Below are positions 1 through 9,891 of a stretch of 64,000 bases of DNA, in pieces (the first letter of the stretch is position 1; each line of letters starts with the position of its first letter). The stretch covers positions 97,117,628-97,181,627 of the forward strand of contig CM044309.1 in assembly GCA_024291935.2 (NCBI GenBank). Direction: 5' to 3'. Made by a program: the position numbers and the translations under genes. The notes under the pieces are model-generated. The model worked only from the letters and a program-made list of their open reading frames with translations, ran no database searches and was not told the DNA's origin. The stretch comes from Okapia johnstoni (lineage: Eukaryota; Chordata; Mammalia; Artiodactyla; Giraffidae).

Positions 1-1069
1 TGTAACACCTTACTATTGAAGTGCTTTCACTTTTTTCCTGCAGTAGGTAATGCCCTTAAGAATAACTTTAAAAAACAGACAAACAAAAATATTTCTGACT
101 GGCTATATTTTACTACATAGTTGTCGAGCCAACACTTAAAAGACAGAAGTCTGAAGGAGCTCTAAATTACTTCTCTGCCTGAGGTACTTATATCACTCTC
201 TAGCCCTTTTGAAAATCTTTTTTTTAGTATCAGAAATAAATGGAGTAATTTTGGTTCAGGCAGTTGGAGAATAAAGACAGTGGCCCTGCTATTAAACAAG
301 TAATGATGATCTCAGGACAGTAGAATTTGTGGTTAAATGGGTATAGACAAAACATATATAGAATAGATGAATAAAAGAATAAAGACATTAAACTGAGACA
401 TTAAATTATTGTTTAAAAAATAATTTAAGGATGTGATTTTAAAGAATAAGTCTTTAACAAATTTTATTGGAATTGGAATTGTGGATCTTGAAATTTTTGA
501 ATAAAAGGGAATGATAGAGATTGATTAACTCATTTGAATTGTTTTTGTTTGTTTTTAAGGGAAATAAGTATAAGGAAGTTCAAGGTCGTTCAGCTCTTAA
601 TATCTTTATAAAGTGTCCTTTATGAAGATATCATATGATTGTTCTTTTGGCTTCTTTTTGTTTCACATGTCAGATTAAAAAAAATATATGCACAGAATTA
701 AAAAATTCAACTGTTTTTTTAAGACTTATAATGAACTCAGAAATCTCTTTTTCATATCTGCCCATCTACCACACATTCCTTGTGATTTAAAAACATTCTT
801 ATAATAGTTATCAACTTTTTTTCAAGTCTTGACATTACTGTAGTTCTGTTTTTCCTAAAATTAATAATTGTCTAATGTGTTTGCGTACCTGGTTTTCCTG
901 TGTGTCTATTACTAACTTATTCCTAAACATTCACCTAGAAATATCAAAACTCCTCTCAAAATATCAGGAAATACAAAAGGGTATTATTTTACATTTTTCT
1001 TAGAGATTAGGTTAATTACCCCAGTTTTTCACATCTCCCTGCCTCCATGCCCTTTGATATTTCTCTTCT
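1..1069. other. AT-rich non-coding sequence
   Basis: AT-rich sequence with short A and T runs. I see no open frame with family resemblance, no splice-bounded coding segment and no repeat I can name. Confidence 0.6.
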
Positions 1070-1077
1070 AATGACTC

Positions 1078-1213
1078 TGCTGCTGCTGCTGCTGCTGCGT
1101 CAATTCAGTCGTGTCCGACTCTGTGTGACCCCATAGATGGCAGCCCACCAGGCTCCCCCGTACCTGGGATTCTCCAGGCAAGAACATCGGAGTGGGTTGC
1201 CATTTCCTTCTCC
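1078..1213 (-). mobile_element. Bov-A2: Bov-A2 SINE, single unit
   Basis: In antisense it reads (TGC)7 at 1078-1098, then the BovB-derived Bov-A body with GTGTCCGACTCTGTG and GGATTCTCCAGGCAAGAA, ending at CCTTCTCC. The CAG-type tail is the normal 3' end of Bov-A2, so the element lies on the minus strand. The 9-bp string AATGACTCT flanks it at 1070-1078 and 1214-1222, a likely target-site duplication. Non-autonomous; mobilised by BovB. Confidence 0.93.
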
Positions 1214-1349
1214 AATGACTCTAGGCTTAGCCATATGAATCGGCTGCCTAGAGCCATGGCTTCTAGGAGAGTAGCACACTGAGCACCAGGAACAGCTTGA
1301 AATGTGCTGCCTTTCAAGAGATCATTGCTTGCTACTTTGCTATTAAGAT

Positions 1350-1545
1350 ATGAGATAAATATAAAGGAGACCTGAGTTGTCCCACAAGACCAATATAGTG
1401 CAGTCAGCCCTCAGATAATCTATCAACACTAGCTGCTCACATCGTGAACAAGTCTAGCCAAGATCAGTCTGGCTCAGCGCAGATATGCAGACATTGCTCA
1501 GTTGGTCTATAAATATGTTAGTAATAATAATAATAATTAAATAAT
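1350..1545 (+). mobile_element. Decayed old LTR-like repeat (tentative)
   Basis: The order of phrases CAGTCAGCCCTCAGATAATC, TGGCTCAGC and a TAATAATAATAA run resembles the 3' part of ancient mammalian LTR repeats of the MaLR type. The resemblance is from memory and divergence is high, so the family is uncertain. A short (TAA)n run sits at about 1528-1540. Confidence 0.3.
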
Positions 1546-1684
1546 TAAGTCTGGAAGTGGCTTTTGCTCAACAACATTCAATCGATATACAGAAATATTA
1601 TCATCAGAGCTTTTAGCTATGCTTCAGTCTTGATCAGGATTCTTTAAGCCTGCTGCACATTTATTACCCTGGGATGTCTCCTTA

Positions 1685-1994
1685 AGGTGAAAATTGCTCA
1701 GTTGTGTCCAACTCTTTGCAATCCCATGGTCTTTGGAGTCCATGGAATTCTCCAGGCCAGAATACTGAAGTGGATAGCCTTTCCCTTCTCCAGGTGTTCT
1801 TCCCAACTGAGGGATCGAACCCAGGTCTCCCGTATTGCAGGCGGATTCTTTACCAGCTGAGCCACAAGGGAAGTTCAAGAATACTGGAGTGGGTAGCCTA
1901 TCCCTTCTCCAGTGGACCTTCCTGACCCAGGAATCGAACCGGGGTTTTCTGCATTGCAGGTGGATTCTTTACCAACTGAGCTATCAGGGAAGCC
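1685..1994 (-). mobile_element. Bov-tA: Bov-tA SINE with duplicated tRNA-like head
   Basis: Reading the minus strand, two successive tRNA-Glu-like heads, each with a box-B-like GGTTCGAT variant and GGTAAAGAATC, precede one Bov-A body. On the plus strand the heads end at about 1874 and 1994. A perfect 15-bp target-site duplication, TGGGATGTCTCCTTA, lies at 1670-1684 and 1995-2009, so the two-headed unit inserted as one piece. The copy at 39421-39712 has the same plan, so this is a subfamily rather than a local accident. Confidence 0.93.
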
Positions 1995-2142
1995 TGGGAT
2001 GTCTCCTTACTACCCTAGTAATTCCCTTTGCCTGTCTTCTACTTTGGAGACTTTTTCTCCTGATTCCCAGTACATTTTGTTTTTTATTTTCTCCCTTATT
2101 TCAGTAGATCACATCCCCCCAAGTAGCATTTTAAGAAAGGAT

Positions 2143-2354
2143 GGAAGTGTTAGTTGCTCAGTCATGTCCGAATCTTTGTCATCCCATGGACTACAGCCCA
2201 CTAGGCTTCTTTGTTCATGGGATTCTCCAGACAAGAATACTGGAGTGGATAGCCTTGCCCTTCCCCAGGGGATCTTCCCAACCCAGGAATGGAACCTGGG
2301 TTTCCTGCATTGCAGGCAGATTCTTTACCATTGTCTGAGCCACCAGGGAAGCCC
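2143..2354 (-). mobile_element. Bov-tA: Bov-tA SINE, full length
   Basis: The antisense copy runs from the 3' tail GTTAGTTGCTCAGTCATGTC to the head complement GAGCCACCAGGGAAGCCC. A perfect 10-bp duplication AAGAAAGGAT borders it at 2133-2142 and 2355-2364. It holds small insertions relative to related copies, for example in ACCATTGTCTGAGCC. Confidence 0.95.
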
Positions 2355-2364
2355 AAGAAAGGAT

Positions 2365-2685
2365 AATAAATGGATATAAATTTTTAAAGAATTATCAAAT
2401 CTGAAAATATTGTTTTTTGTCCTTTAGAATCAATTCATACTTTGGTCAAACAAAAATGTAGGTTAAAAATTATTTCTCAGAATTTGGATGATAGCTTTCT
2501 CCTGCTAACTTCTAATCTTATTGTTAAGGAAACTTCTTATGTTTTTATAAGCTTTTCATCTCATATTTTTACTACAAAATTCAGAAATTTAATGATGCTT
2601 TGGTATGAGTTTTATTTTATTGTGCAAAATACTAAGTGGGTTGCTACTATCTAAAAAATGATGATTTTCAGATAGAGTATATTAT
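2365..2685. other. AT-rich non-coding sequence
   Basis: No recognisable gene, repeat family or regulatory element. A chance 70-codon open frame here has no recognisable domain. Confidence 0.55.
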
Positions 2686-2689
2686 AAAA

Positions 2690-3190
2690 ATATTTATTTC
2701 TTTAATAATTTTCCCTCATCTACATTCTGCCTCTAGAACCCCTTGTTCAAATGTTAGACTTCTGAATCGATCCTATATTTTTCACCAGTTTTTGAATTCT
2801 ATTTTCTGGGAAAATTTACAACATTATGTTCTAACCTCTCTAATGGATTTGAAAATATGTTTGCCATATAGTATTTTATTTCTAGGAGCTCTTCCTTGTT
2901 CTCTGAGTATTTCTTTTAAAATGTACTCTGCTCTTAAGGGATGTATTTTCTTTTTTTTATCTCTCTGTAGATATTAATTTTTTTAAAATCCTTGTCTTCC
3001 ATTGTCTTTTTTTCCTCTGAGTCCTTTCAATTTGGTTTATTTTCTTAGGTTTCTATGTTTTTTGTTGGAGGTACTCCTCAACTGTTTGATGATCTTTGAG
3101 TCTAATTTATATATTTATAGCAACATACTGAAAGCAGATAGAAAAGTGAATATTTGAGTAGATCTGCTGATTTGAGATTCCCTAAAGGTC
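2690..3190. mobile_element. Decayed old L1 3' UTR-like fragment (tentative)
   Basis: T-rich sequence with GGAGCTCTTCCTTGTTCTCTG, then TATCTCTCTGTAGATATTAAT and TCCTCTGAGTCC, in the order I associate with the 3' region of ancient mammalian L1 elements. Divergence is high. The 113-codon frame at 2636-2977 lies inside this sequence and has no domain. Confidence 0.4.
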
Positions 3191-3287
3191 AATGGGACAG
3201 TCAGGCCCACAGCTATTAGTATCTGTATGCCTCTTCTCCTGGGTTGGTTATTTTCCTCACAGAAAACTCTTAATTTTTGTGACTGGA

Positions 3288-3432
3288 TTTTTTTTTAGTT
3301 TAGTTTATATTGGAGTATATTTGCTTTACAATGTTATGTTAGTTTCTGCTGTACAGCAGTGTGAATTAGCCATAAGTATACATATATCCCCTCCATCTTG
3401 AACCTTCCTTCTACCCCACCCCTCCATCCCAT
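3288..3432 (-). mobile_element. L1: L1 3' UTR end
   Basis: The poly-T run at 3288-3296 is the complement of a poly-A tail. It is followed by TATTGGAGTATATTTGCTTT and ATACATATATCCCCTCC, the complement of the cetartiodactyl L1 3' end. The same region appears in sense at 20500-20560. Strongly 5'-truncated; no coding part. Confidence 0.85.
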
Positions 3433-3435
3433 TTG

Positions 3436-4269
3436 TGATCAGACATTAAAAAACTGCTTTGGTGCTGAGCAAGATAGTGGGGTTGGGGATCTCAGGATTT
3501 AATACCCATACTTTCACTTGATCCCTTTGCGTCTCATAGAGCCCCACCCTCTCGCCAGCCTCCCTTATCACCACTGCCAGCTCTGACATTTTCACAGAAA
3601 CATTTGACTTTTTGACAGATGGGAAAGGAGTAATTTTGTGATGGAAGGGACTCAAGAAGGGTACAACTGCTCCTTGCAATGATATGCAAGCAATTATCTT
3701 GTTTCCTTTTGTCCTCCTCTCTAAAGATTCCCTCCTGTCTCCATTACCCAGACTTCATCTGGTTCCATGCAGGGAATCAACCTGCCTAGGACTGGTCTTC
3801 CTCTTCCAGGGTCCTCTGACTTACTAGTCAGTTGCCTTTTCTGTCCATTTACTTTTCAATGTCCAAACTGTTTAAGACATATTACATCCCCAATACCTTT
3901 TCCCCTTTGTCCTTCTGGGTTTATGACATTATTTTTAATTTTCACTACCATTTTTATAGAATTGGTGGAAGGGCCACACACATTCTCTATGCTACATTTC
4001 AAATTTATTAAAACACTGAGTTTATGACTTTAAACTTCAAAATACACACAAAAATGCATCTAATTATAGGGTAACCTCTATTACTGTAGCTAAACAAAGT
4101 CAGACAAAAAATGCTTTTAAATACTTCTTAAAAATAGTACTGATTATTAATATATAATAATTTTAACTGAAAGTGCAGAAAGATCCTAAGTATTGGATAT
4201 TACTTTAAATGATGTGCTGTTGTGAGTCATAGGAACTGTAAAAATTAGATAAAAATTTCTCATGTCCTT

Positions 4270-4270
<1 letters not shown>
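3436..4270. other. Non-coding, no assigned element
   Basis: Mixed-composition sequence, slightly GC-richer at 3530-3600 and 3720-3900. Chance frames of 77 and 86 codons have no recognisable motif. Parts may be decayed LINE, but I cannot assign them. Confidence 0.5.
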
Positions 4271-4272
<2 letters not shown>

Positions 4273-4317
<45 letters not shown>

Positions 4318-4327
4318 TATATATATA
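4273..4327. repeat. Compound (TA)n(CA)n(TA)n microsatellite
   Basis: About 15 TA units pass into about 7 CA units and back to TA. Compound tracts like this are typically length-variable. Confidence 0.97.
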
Positions 4328-4329
4328 AA

Positions 4330-5848
4330 ATTAAGATGATTAATTTTAGAAACACAAATATTTTAAAAGCTTCTCTGTTAAACAAGATCAGAGTTTCCTG
4401 CTATGAAATAAATGTAATTTTTCTCTTCATGTATTTTGTTTTTCTTCACAAATTTGAGAGTAGTAACTATTCTAACCTACTATTGTCTCTGTAAATACTG
4501 TTTTCTCAGAACCTAAGTTAATGAGTTAAGTCTTAGTGATCTATTCATTACAGTTCTAAAAATAGATCGAGTGATAAATGTGGTGTCAGAATTTCTGGCA
4601 AGGGGAAAACCTGTATCTAACAGTGATCAATGCCCAGTTCTAACAACATGACACTGCATATTCATTTAATGAACCGCTTATCTGTTAATTACTGCTCTTC
4701 CCTGGATTAGGCTGATTCCACTTTCCATGAAAAACCTGTAACAATATTGGACTTTTGTATATGATTATTTGTTTTTTGCGGAATTTTGGGGGTAATGTGA
4801 CATGGACTATGTTTTACAAAGCTCTGAAGAGCTTCCATTATAATTTAAAGATAAAGGGAATAACCTTCTCAGTAAAAATTTACTATGAAGGATTATCTTA
4901 AGAAACAATTCTTTTGAAAGAACTCAGGGCTGGAAAATTGGCTCCAGTGAATTTTGTCCTGCAGTGCCATCTGTTATGAATTCCACCCATGTATTAAAAA
5001 TGCATGCTCCGCCACCTACCTCTTAATTCTGGTTAAGCTGTGCCTGTGAAGCACACTGTCTACAGCCAGGTGTGCTGTTGGTAATCGATTCATGTTGGTT
5101 TTCTTTCCACAGTCAAAAAAATATATAAAAAATATTCAAAAGTCCAAACAGAACTTTAAAAACAAGAGATTTAACTGAACTGAATCATAAATTAACATCA
5201 TTCAGTGTGTAATAAATTCAGTTCTTGATTCTGTTTTCCTACAAAGGAGTGGGCTTTTTTCCCCTGAATTTTCAGTATGTATCTGAATAATTGTTCTCAT
5301 CAGTTAGTAGAGGGAATAGGGTATGTGTCAGAATCTGCCAGTAATGCTTTCAACCTTTATTCTCTACACTAGATTCTTAGTGCCAGAGACTCTGATATAT
5401 CAACTTCTCTTGTCAAAAATTTACTGTTTCAGGCCTAAGAAATCCAATTCTTATAAAGACTTTATGAAATCACATGTCAGGAATGTGAATTTCTATAGAA
5501 TCGTACTTGCTTTCAATTACGTTTGGATAAATGACAAAGTTCTTTCCACTAATTTCATGATTTATGACAGTATGTAGTTTCCTAGTCTAAGTATTCAGGT
5601 AGTCATTGGTGTATCCGGGTGTCATAGAAACTGCAAATTCTAAGCATATGTACCAGGGAAGGAAAAAAAAATTCTTTAAAACCTGACATGCTTAAAAAAT
5701 AAGTGTTTCTAATGTTCAGATGGTGTTAGAATGTTAAAAGAAATTCACTCCATTTTATCATTGTTTAAATCATGAAATTTCTAAGTTAAAGATAATTTAC
5801 CTTTACTGCTGCTGTGTTACTACTACTGCCAACAGTAAACACTGGAAA
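4330..5848. other. AT-rich non-coding sequence
   Basis: No gene or named repeat seen. The 84-codon frame at 5323-5577 has no domain, and no plausible splice or promoter context surrounds it. Confidence 0.5.
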
Positions 5849-5849
5849 A

Positions 5850-5978
5850 TATTTGAGTCATTACCATGTGTTAACTACTTTACCTGTATAATTTCATCTA
5901 ACCTTTCCAACAAGAAAGTTCTGCTTAAGAATAATCTAATACTGTACAGCAGTTGTTTTCAGCTTATTGAACTATAAA
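5850..5978 (-). mobile_element. MIR: MIR SINE fragment (degraded)
   Basis: CCATGTGTTAACTACTTTAC, ATAATTTCATCTAACCTTTCC and AACAAGAAAG follow the order of the antisense MIR core. Very diverged. Confidence 0.45.
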
Positions 5979-5979
5979 G

Positions 5980-6675
5980 GGTAAATCTAATCCTTACTTC
6001 TTTTAAAAATCTTTAAATGATTGAGAACAATTATACGTCTTGTTTTTCAGATCCATATTTTTATTCTTTCTGAAATGGTGATGTGATTTTCCTTCCCACA
6101 TTGGTAATTACCCTCTATAAATAAATAATTAAAAATTAGTGTGGTAAGTACAATGAAAGGTATGTAGAATGCACTTTCAGACACAATACAGACAAGTACT
6201 TTATCATTGGAAAACTAGGGATAATTTCTTGGGATTGATAATGCCTGTGTTGACTCTTTCTGTTAACTGATAGACAAAGAAAACAGGCCAGACATATCAA
6301 TCCTGGAAAGCAACATATACCAAGGGCCCCCAAAATAAAGCAGTTCATTATATTTCAGAAACAATGTGTTAACAATGCTATAGCATCATCAAATGTCAGC
6401 AAGAGAACAATGGATCATGGGACTGACAGGTAGCCAATAGTCATGAAATAGAGAACTTCAGAATGTATCCATAGAAATAAAAACCCCTTGACTTTTTTTT
6501 TGGTAGCTAAGAGAATTTGACAATTTGTCACTCAAGAGAGCCAAGTTTACCTGTTGTGTGGGGCATGATTTTAGAGAAAGTGGAATATAGGAAAAGCAAA
6601 CATGTAGGGTCCTTAACTAATAATCTAACATGAGTTTTCTTAAGACTAAACTGTACCATTTTAATCTTTCTTTAA
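5980..6675. other. AT-rich non-coding sequence
   Basis: No recognisable element. A 70-codon minus-strand frame at 6136-6348 is rich in Cys and Leu but has no family resemblance. Confidence 0.5.
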
Positions 6676-6678
6676 CCT

Positions 6679-6820
6679 AAATTTATTGAATGCTTTCTTT
6701 ATAGAAAGCAATATCCTAAATCTTGGGAGTACAAAGTTAAGCAAAAATAGACATGTTCACTATTCTCAAGGCTTTCAAGATAATGAAGCAGGAGGATTTT
6801 AACAAAGCATTACATAGATC
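6679..6820 (-). mobile_element. L2: L2 LINE 3' end fragment
   Basis: TTTATTGAATGCTTTC, CTTGGGAGTACAAAG and CTATTCTCAAGGCTTTC follow the order of the complement of the L2 3' end: life-stage words for age are not needed, the divergence alone marks it as an ancient mammalian copy. Confidence 0.55.
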
Positions 6821-6867
6821 AGGAATTGACAAACAATAGCTCTCAGATCAAATCTAGATTTCGACTT

Positions 6868-7334
6868 TGTTATGGATTGAATTACGTCCTGCTTGAAAGA
6901 TATATTGTCTTAATCCCCAGTACACCAGCATGTGACTTTATTTGAAAGTAAGATCTTTATAGAAGTAATCATGTTAAAATTCAGTAATTAGGGTACACTC
7001 TAATCCAATATGACTGGTGTCCTTATAAAAAAATAGAAATTTGGACATAGAGAGACTTGCAAAGTGGAAGGTGAAGTGAAAACACACAGGTAAGAAAGGC
7101 TGTGTGTCCAGAGTGATGTACTCACAAGCCAAAGAATGCTGAGGATTTCCGGGAAATGAACTAGAGGAGGCAAAGGAGTTATTTCTCTTGGAGGTGCCAG
7201 AGTGAGCATGGTCTTATTTACACCTTGATTTCAAACTTCCAGTCTCCAGAAATAGGAGACAACAAATTTCCATAGCTTCGAAGACATTCAATTTTTGGCA
7301 CTTTGTTAGGGCAGCCCTAGGAAACTGCTACACA
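6868..7334 (+). mobile_element. MLT1: Solo LTR of the ERVL-MaLR group, MLT1-type
   Basis: It starts TGTTATGGATTGAATTACGT and contains ACTCTAATCCAATATGACTG, GTGTCCTTATAAAAAAATAG, CACCTTGATTTCAAACTTCC and AGTCTCCAGAAATAGGAGAC. It ends GGCAGCCCTAGGAAACTGCT then ACACA. This order matches an MLT1-type LTR of about 470 bp. No internal coding sequence lies on either side, so it is a solo LTR. No target-site duplication survives, as expected for this age. Confidence 0.85.
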
Positions 7335-7606
7335 TCTGTTTTTGTAAATTCAGTTTTACTAGAAAACAGCCACATCTCTTTTTTAAAAAACTTAAGCAAC
7401 TGGAGAGTTAAGTACTTGTACAAGTGATATATGGGTGAGAAAACTTAAAATATTCACAAAATGACCTTTTACAGAAAATGTTTGCTGCTGCTGGCCCGGA
7501 CGAATGTTAACTATCAACTGAAGCACTAGGGTGAGAAGTATGACTATAAAAATGTGCAAAGAGGGAAGGGAGAATGAGGTACATTGGTCTCCCCTTTTGC
7601 CTTTCA

Positions 7607-8243
7607 TGGTTTCAGGTACCTACAGTCAACCATGGCCAAAAAATATTATATGAAAAACTGCAGAATTAAAACAATTTGTAAGTTTTAAATTGTGCACTGT
7701 TCTGAGTGGTCTGATGAAATCTTGCATGGTCCTGCTCGGTCCACTCGGACGTGAATCCTCCCTTTGTCTGATGTGTCTGTTAGTCCCTCAGCAGCTGCTC
7801 TGGTTATCAGATTGACTCTTGTGGCATGGTAGTGCTTGTATTCAAGTCACTCTCATCTTACTTAATAATGAACCCAAAGCTCAAGAGTGGTGATGCTGGC
7901 AAAGAGTAGTGATGGGCCGAACGGAAGCCAAAAAGTGCTTCCTTTAAGTGAAAGAGGGAGAGTTCTTCACTTAATAAGAAAAAAAGTCTTATGTTGAGGT
8001 TGCTAAAATTGAAGGAATAACAAATCTGCTATCTGTGAAATTCGGAAGAAGGAAAAAGGAATTTGTGCTAGTTTTGCTGCCACATTCGCAAAATGCAAAA
8101 TTTAGGGCCATGGCACATGATAAGTGCTTAGGGGAAACAGAAAGAGCATTGCATTTGTGGGTGGAAGACTGGAACAGAAAATGTGTTCCACTTGATGGCC
8201 AGAAAACATTGAGTCATTACAGACTTCAGCAGGGGAGGCCAAG
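7607..8243 (+). mobile_element. Tigger: Tigger (pogo-like) DNA transposon, 5' part
   Basis: Non-coding 5' region (GGTTTCAGGTACCTACAGTC, TAAGTTTTAAATTGTGCACT) leads into the start of a Tigger transposase gene near 7869. The DNA-binding-domain half is readable with stops and frameshifts. The element is interrupted by a Bov-tA at 8244-8371 and resumes at 8372. The outermost 5' terminal repeat is missing. Confidence 0.85.
7869..8243 (+). pseudogene. Tigger transposase N-terminal remnant
   Basis: Decayed cut-and-paste transposase of the Tigger/pogo group, nuclear in origin. The coding start is the AATGAACCCAAAGC region. The clearest surviving block is at about 8125-8205, where the frame reads DKCLGETERALHLWVEDWNR, a Tigger DNA-binding-domain signature. 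Upstream a TAA interrupts the frame after KKCFL-type sequence near 7947. The catalytic DDE part is almost wholly missing, so the gene cannot make an active enzyme. The frame at 8035-8301 runs on into the inserted SINE. Confidence 0.8.
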
Positions 8244-8371
8244 TTCTCCAGGTAAGAACACGGGAATGGGTAGCCATTCCCTTCTCCAGGGACCTTCCTG
8301 ACCCAGGGGTCAAACCCAGGTCTCCTGCATTACAGGCAGATTCTTTACCATCTGAGCCACCAGGGAAGACC
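8244..8371 (-). mobile_element. Bov-tA: Bov-tA SINE head fragment inside Tigger
   Basis: Only the tRNA-like head and a short body remain (TTCTCCAGGTAAGAACACGG through GAGCCACCAGGGAAGACC). The SINE 3' half, expected at the left side, is missing. The Tigger sequence continues across the insertion, which places the SINE later. Confidence 0.88.
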
Positions 8372-8641
8372 CTGCAAGTTAGGGATAGTTATACAGATTC
8401 AGGAATAGGAATAGATTTGGATTGAAAAATATAATAATTACTGGAGAAGTTGTCACAGATGAAGAAATTGCCTCATTTCTCCTACTGTTGAAGTTGATTA
8501 AGGATAGAGATGATAGTCACATAACTTTTATCACAGTATATTTTCATAATTGTGCTATTTTATGATTATCTATTGTTGCTAACTTCTTACTATGCTAATT
8601 TATAAATTAGACTTTATCATCATAGGTATATATGCATAGGA
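8372..8641 (+). mobile_element. Tigger: Tigger DNA transposon, 3' part
   Basis: CTGCAAGTTAGGGATAGTTA and ACAGATTCAGGAATAGGAAT continue the transposase frame; ATTACTGGAGAAGTTG follows. At about 8517 the sequence jumps to the Tigger 3' non-coding end (GCTATTTTATGATTATC, AATTTATAAATTAGACTTTA, TCATAGGTATATATGCATAG), so most of the catalytic domain was deleted. The 3' terminal repeat is replaced by the next SINE. Confidence 0.8.
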
Positions 8642-8760
8642 GGGCTTCCCAGGTGGTGATAGTGGTAAAGAACCTGCCTGTCAATGTAGGAGATGCAGGA
8701 GACGCTGGTTCGATCCCTGGGTTGGGAAGATTCTCTGGAGGAGGGTATTGATTCCCCTGG
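8642..8760 (+). mobile_element. Bov-tA: Bov-tA SINE head fragment
   Basis: Begins GGGCTTCCCAGGTGGTGATA, holds a box-B-like GGTTCGATCCCTGGG, and breaks down after GGAGGAGGGTATTG. The Bov-A body and tail are missing. Confidence 0.88.
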
Positions 8761-9075
8761 GGACAACTTCTATGAGACCTTCTGAAATGCATCTCAGGAT
8801 GTTCTCTGTGGGTATCCAAATACTGACATCAGAGAAGGCCCTGGACAAGAAGTGAGAGATACTTGGCCGAGGACAGGGCCAGTGCTAGGTTTGTCAGACA
8901 CACCAGTAGGAAGCTGACCAAGGCATATGCTGACCCATCACTGCAGTGGAAGGTAAGAGGTGTAAGTGGTAGAGAGGTGGTACTAGCCATGATGTGTCCA
9001 AAGCAAAGTATCCACAGGTCTACAGTTGGAGGGGATGTGGTACAACTAAGGTATGGTGAAGAGGGTTGGTAAGGT
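8761..9075. other. Non-coding, no assigned element
   Basis: About 310 bp of moderately GC-rich sequence between repeats. Chance frames on both strands (up to 101 codons) lack recognisable domains. It could be older sequence next to the Tigger copy. Confidence 0.5.
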
Positions 9076-9441
9076 TGCTGTTGTTCAGTCACTAAGTCAT
9101 ATTTGACTCTTTGTGACCTCACGGACTGCAGCACGCCAGGCTCCTCTGTCCTCTACTATCTCCTGGAATGTTAAGTGAACCTGTTAGTCGCTCAGTCATA
9201 TCCGACTCTTTGCGACCCCATGGACTGTAACCTGCCAGGCTTCTCCGTCCCTGGAATTCTCCAGGCAATATTACTGGAGTGGGCAGCCATTCCCTTCTCC
9301 AGGAGATCTTCCCAACCTAGGGATTGAACCTGGGTCTCCTGCATTGCAGGCAGATTCTTTACCATCTGAGCCACTGGAGGAAGCCCCACTATCTCCCAGA
9401 GTCTGCTTAAATTCATGTCCATTGAGTTGGTGATGCTATCT
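9076..9441 (-). mobile_element. BovB: BovB LINE 3' end, split by a Bov-tA
   Basis: The antisense 3' end starts TGCTGTTGTTCAGTCACTAA, runs to CTCTACTATCTCC at 9163, and resumes at 9388 with ACTATCTCCCAGAGTCTGC to GTTGGTGATGCTATC. The gap is an inserted SINE. Only about the last 150 bp of BovB is represented. Confidence 0.88.
9164..9387 (-). mobile_element. Bov-tA: Bov-tA SINE inserted in BovB
   Basis: Full-length antisense copy from GTTAGTCGCTCAGTCATATC to GGAGGAAGCCC. The 9-bp string ACTATCTCC at 9155-9163 and 9388-9396 is the target-site duplication within the BovB 3' end, so this SINE is the younger of the two. Confidence 0.92.
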
Positions 9442-9454
9442 AACACCTACCAGA

Positions 9455-9891
9455 AAAAGCCATAGTTTTTCCAGTAGACATTTACTGATGTGAGAGTTGT
9501 TCCATAAAGAAGGCTGAGTGCCGAAGAATTGATGATTTCAAATTGTGGTGCTAGAGAAGACTCTTGAGAGTCCCTAGGACTTCAAGATCAAACCAGTCAA
9601 TCCTAAAGGAAATCAACCCTGAATATTCATTGGAAGGGCTGATGCTAAAGCTGAAGTGCCAATACTTTGGCTACCTGATGGGAAGAGCCAACTCATTGGA
9701 AAAGACCCTGATGCTGGGAAAGATTGAGGGCAGGAGGAGAAGGAAGTGGCAGAGGATGTGATGGTTACATAGCATCATTTATCGACATGAATTTGAGAAA
9801 ACTCCAGGAGATAGTAAAGGACGGAACCCTGGTGTGTTGTAGTCTGTGAGGTCACAAAGAGTTGAACACAACTTAGCAACTGAACTACAAT
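9455..9891 (+). mobile_element. BovB: BovB LINE 3' fragment, head to head with the previous one
   Basis: Covers the end of the BovB ORF2 (GAAGACTCTTGAGAGTCCC, TTCATTGGAAGGGCTGATGC, GACCCTGATGCTGGGAAAGA) to the 3' tail TTAGCAACTGAACTACAATA. The 65-codon frame at 9564-9761 is in the sense ORF2 C-terminal frame. A linker of about 14 bp separates it from the minus-strand BovB end. Confidence 0.93.

Noticed and set aside
1078..1098. Trinucleotide TGC run as a possible coding repeat
   Set aside because: It is the tail of a Bov-A2 SINE; the same runs occur at 45785 and 54991.
1912..2379. 155-codon frame across two Bov-tA copies
   Set aside because: It reads antisense SINE sequence and the spacer between; the same peptide phrases recur at every Bov-tA.
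8829..9134. Overlapping 101- and 69-codon frames on opposite strands
   Set aside because: No domain, no splice context; one runs into a BovB 3' end.
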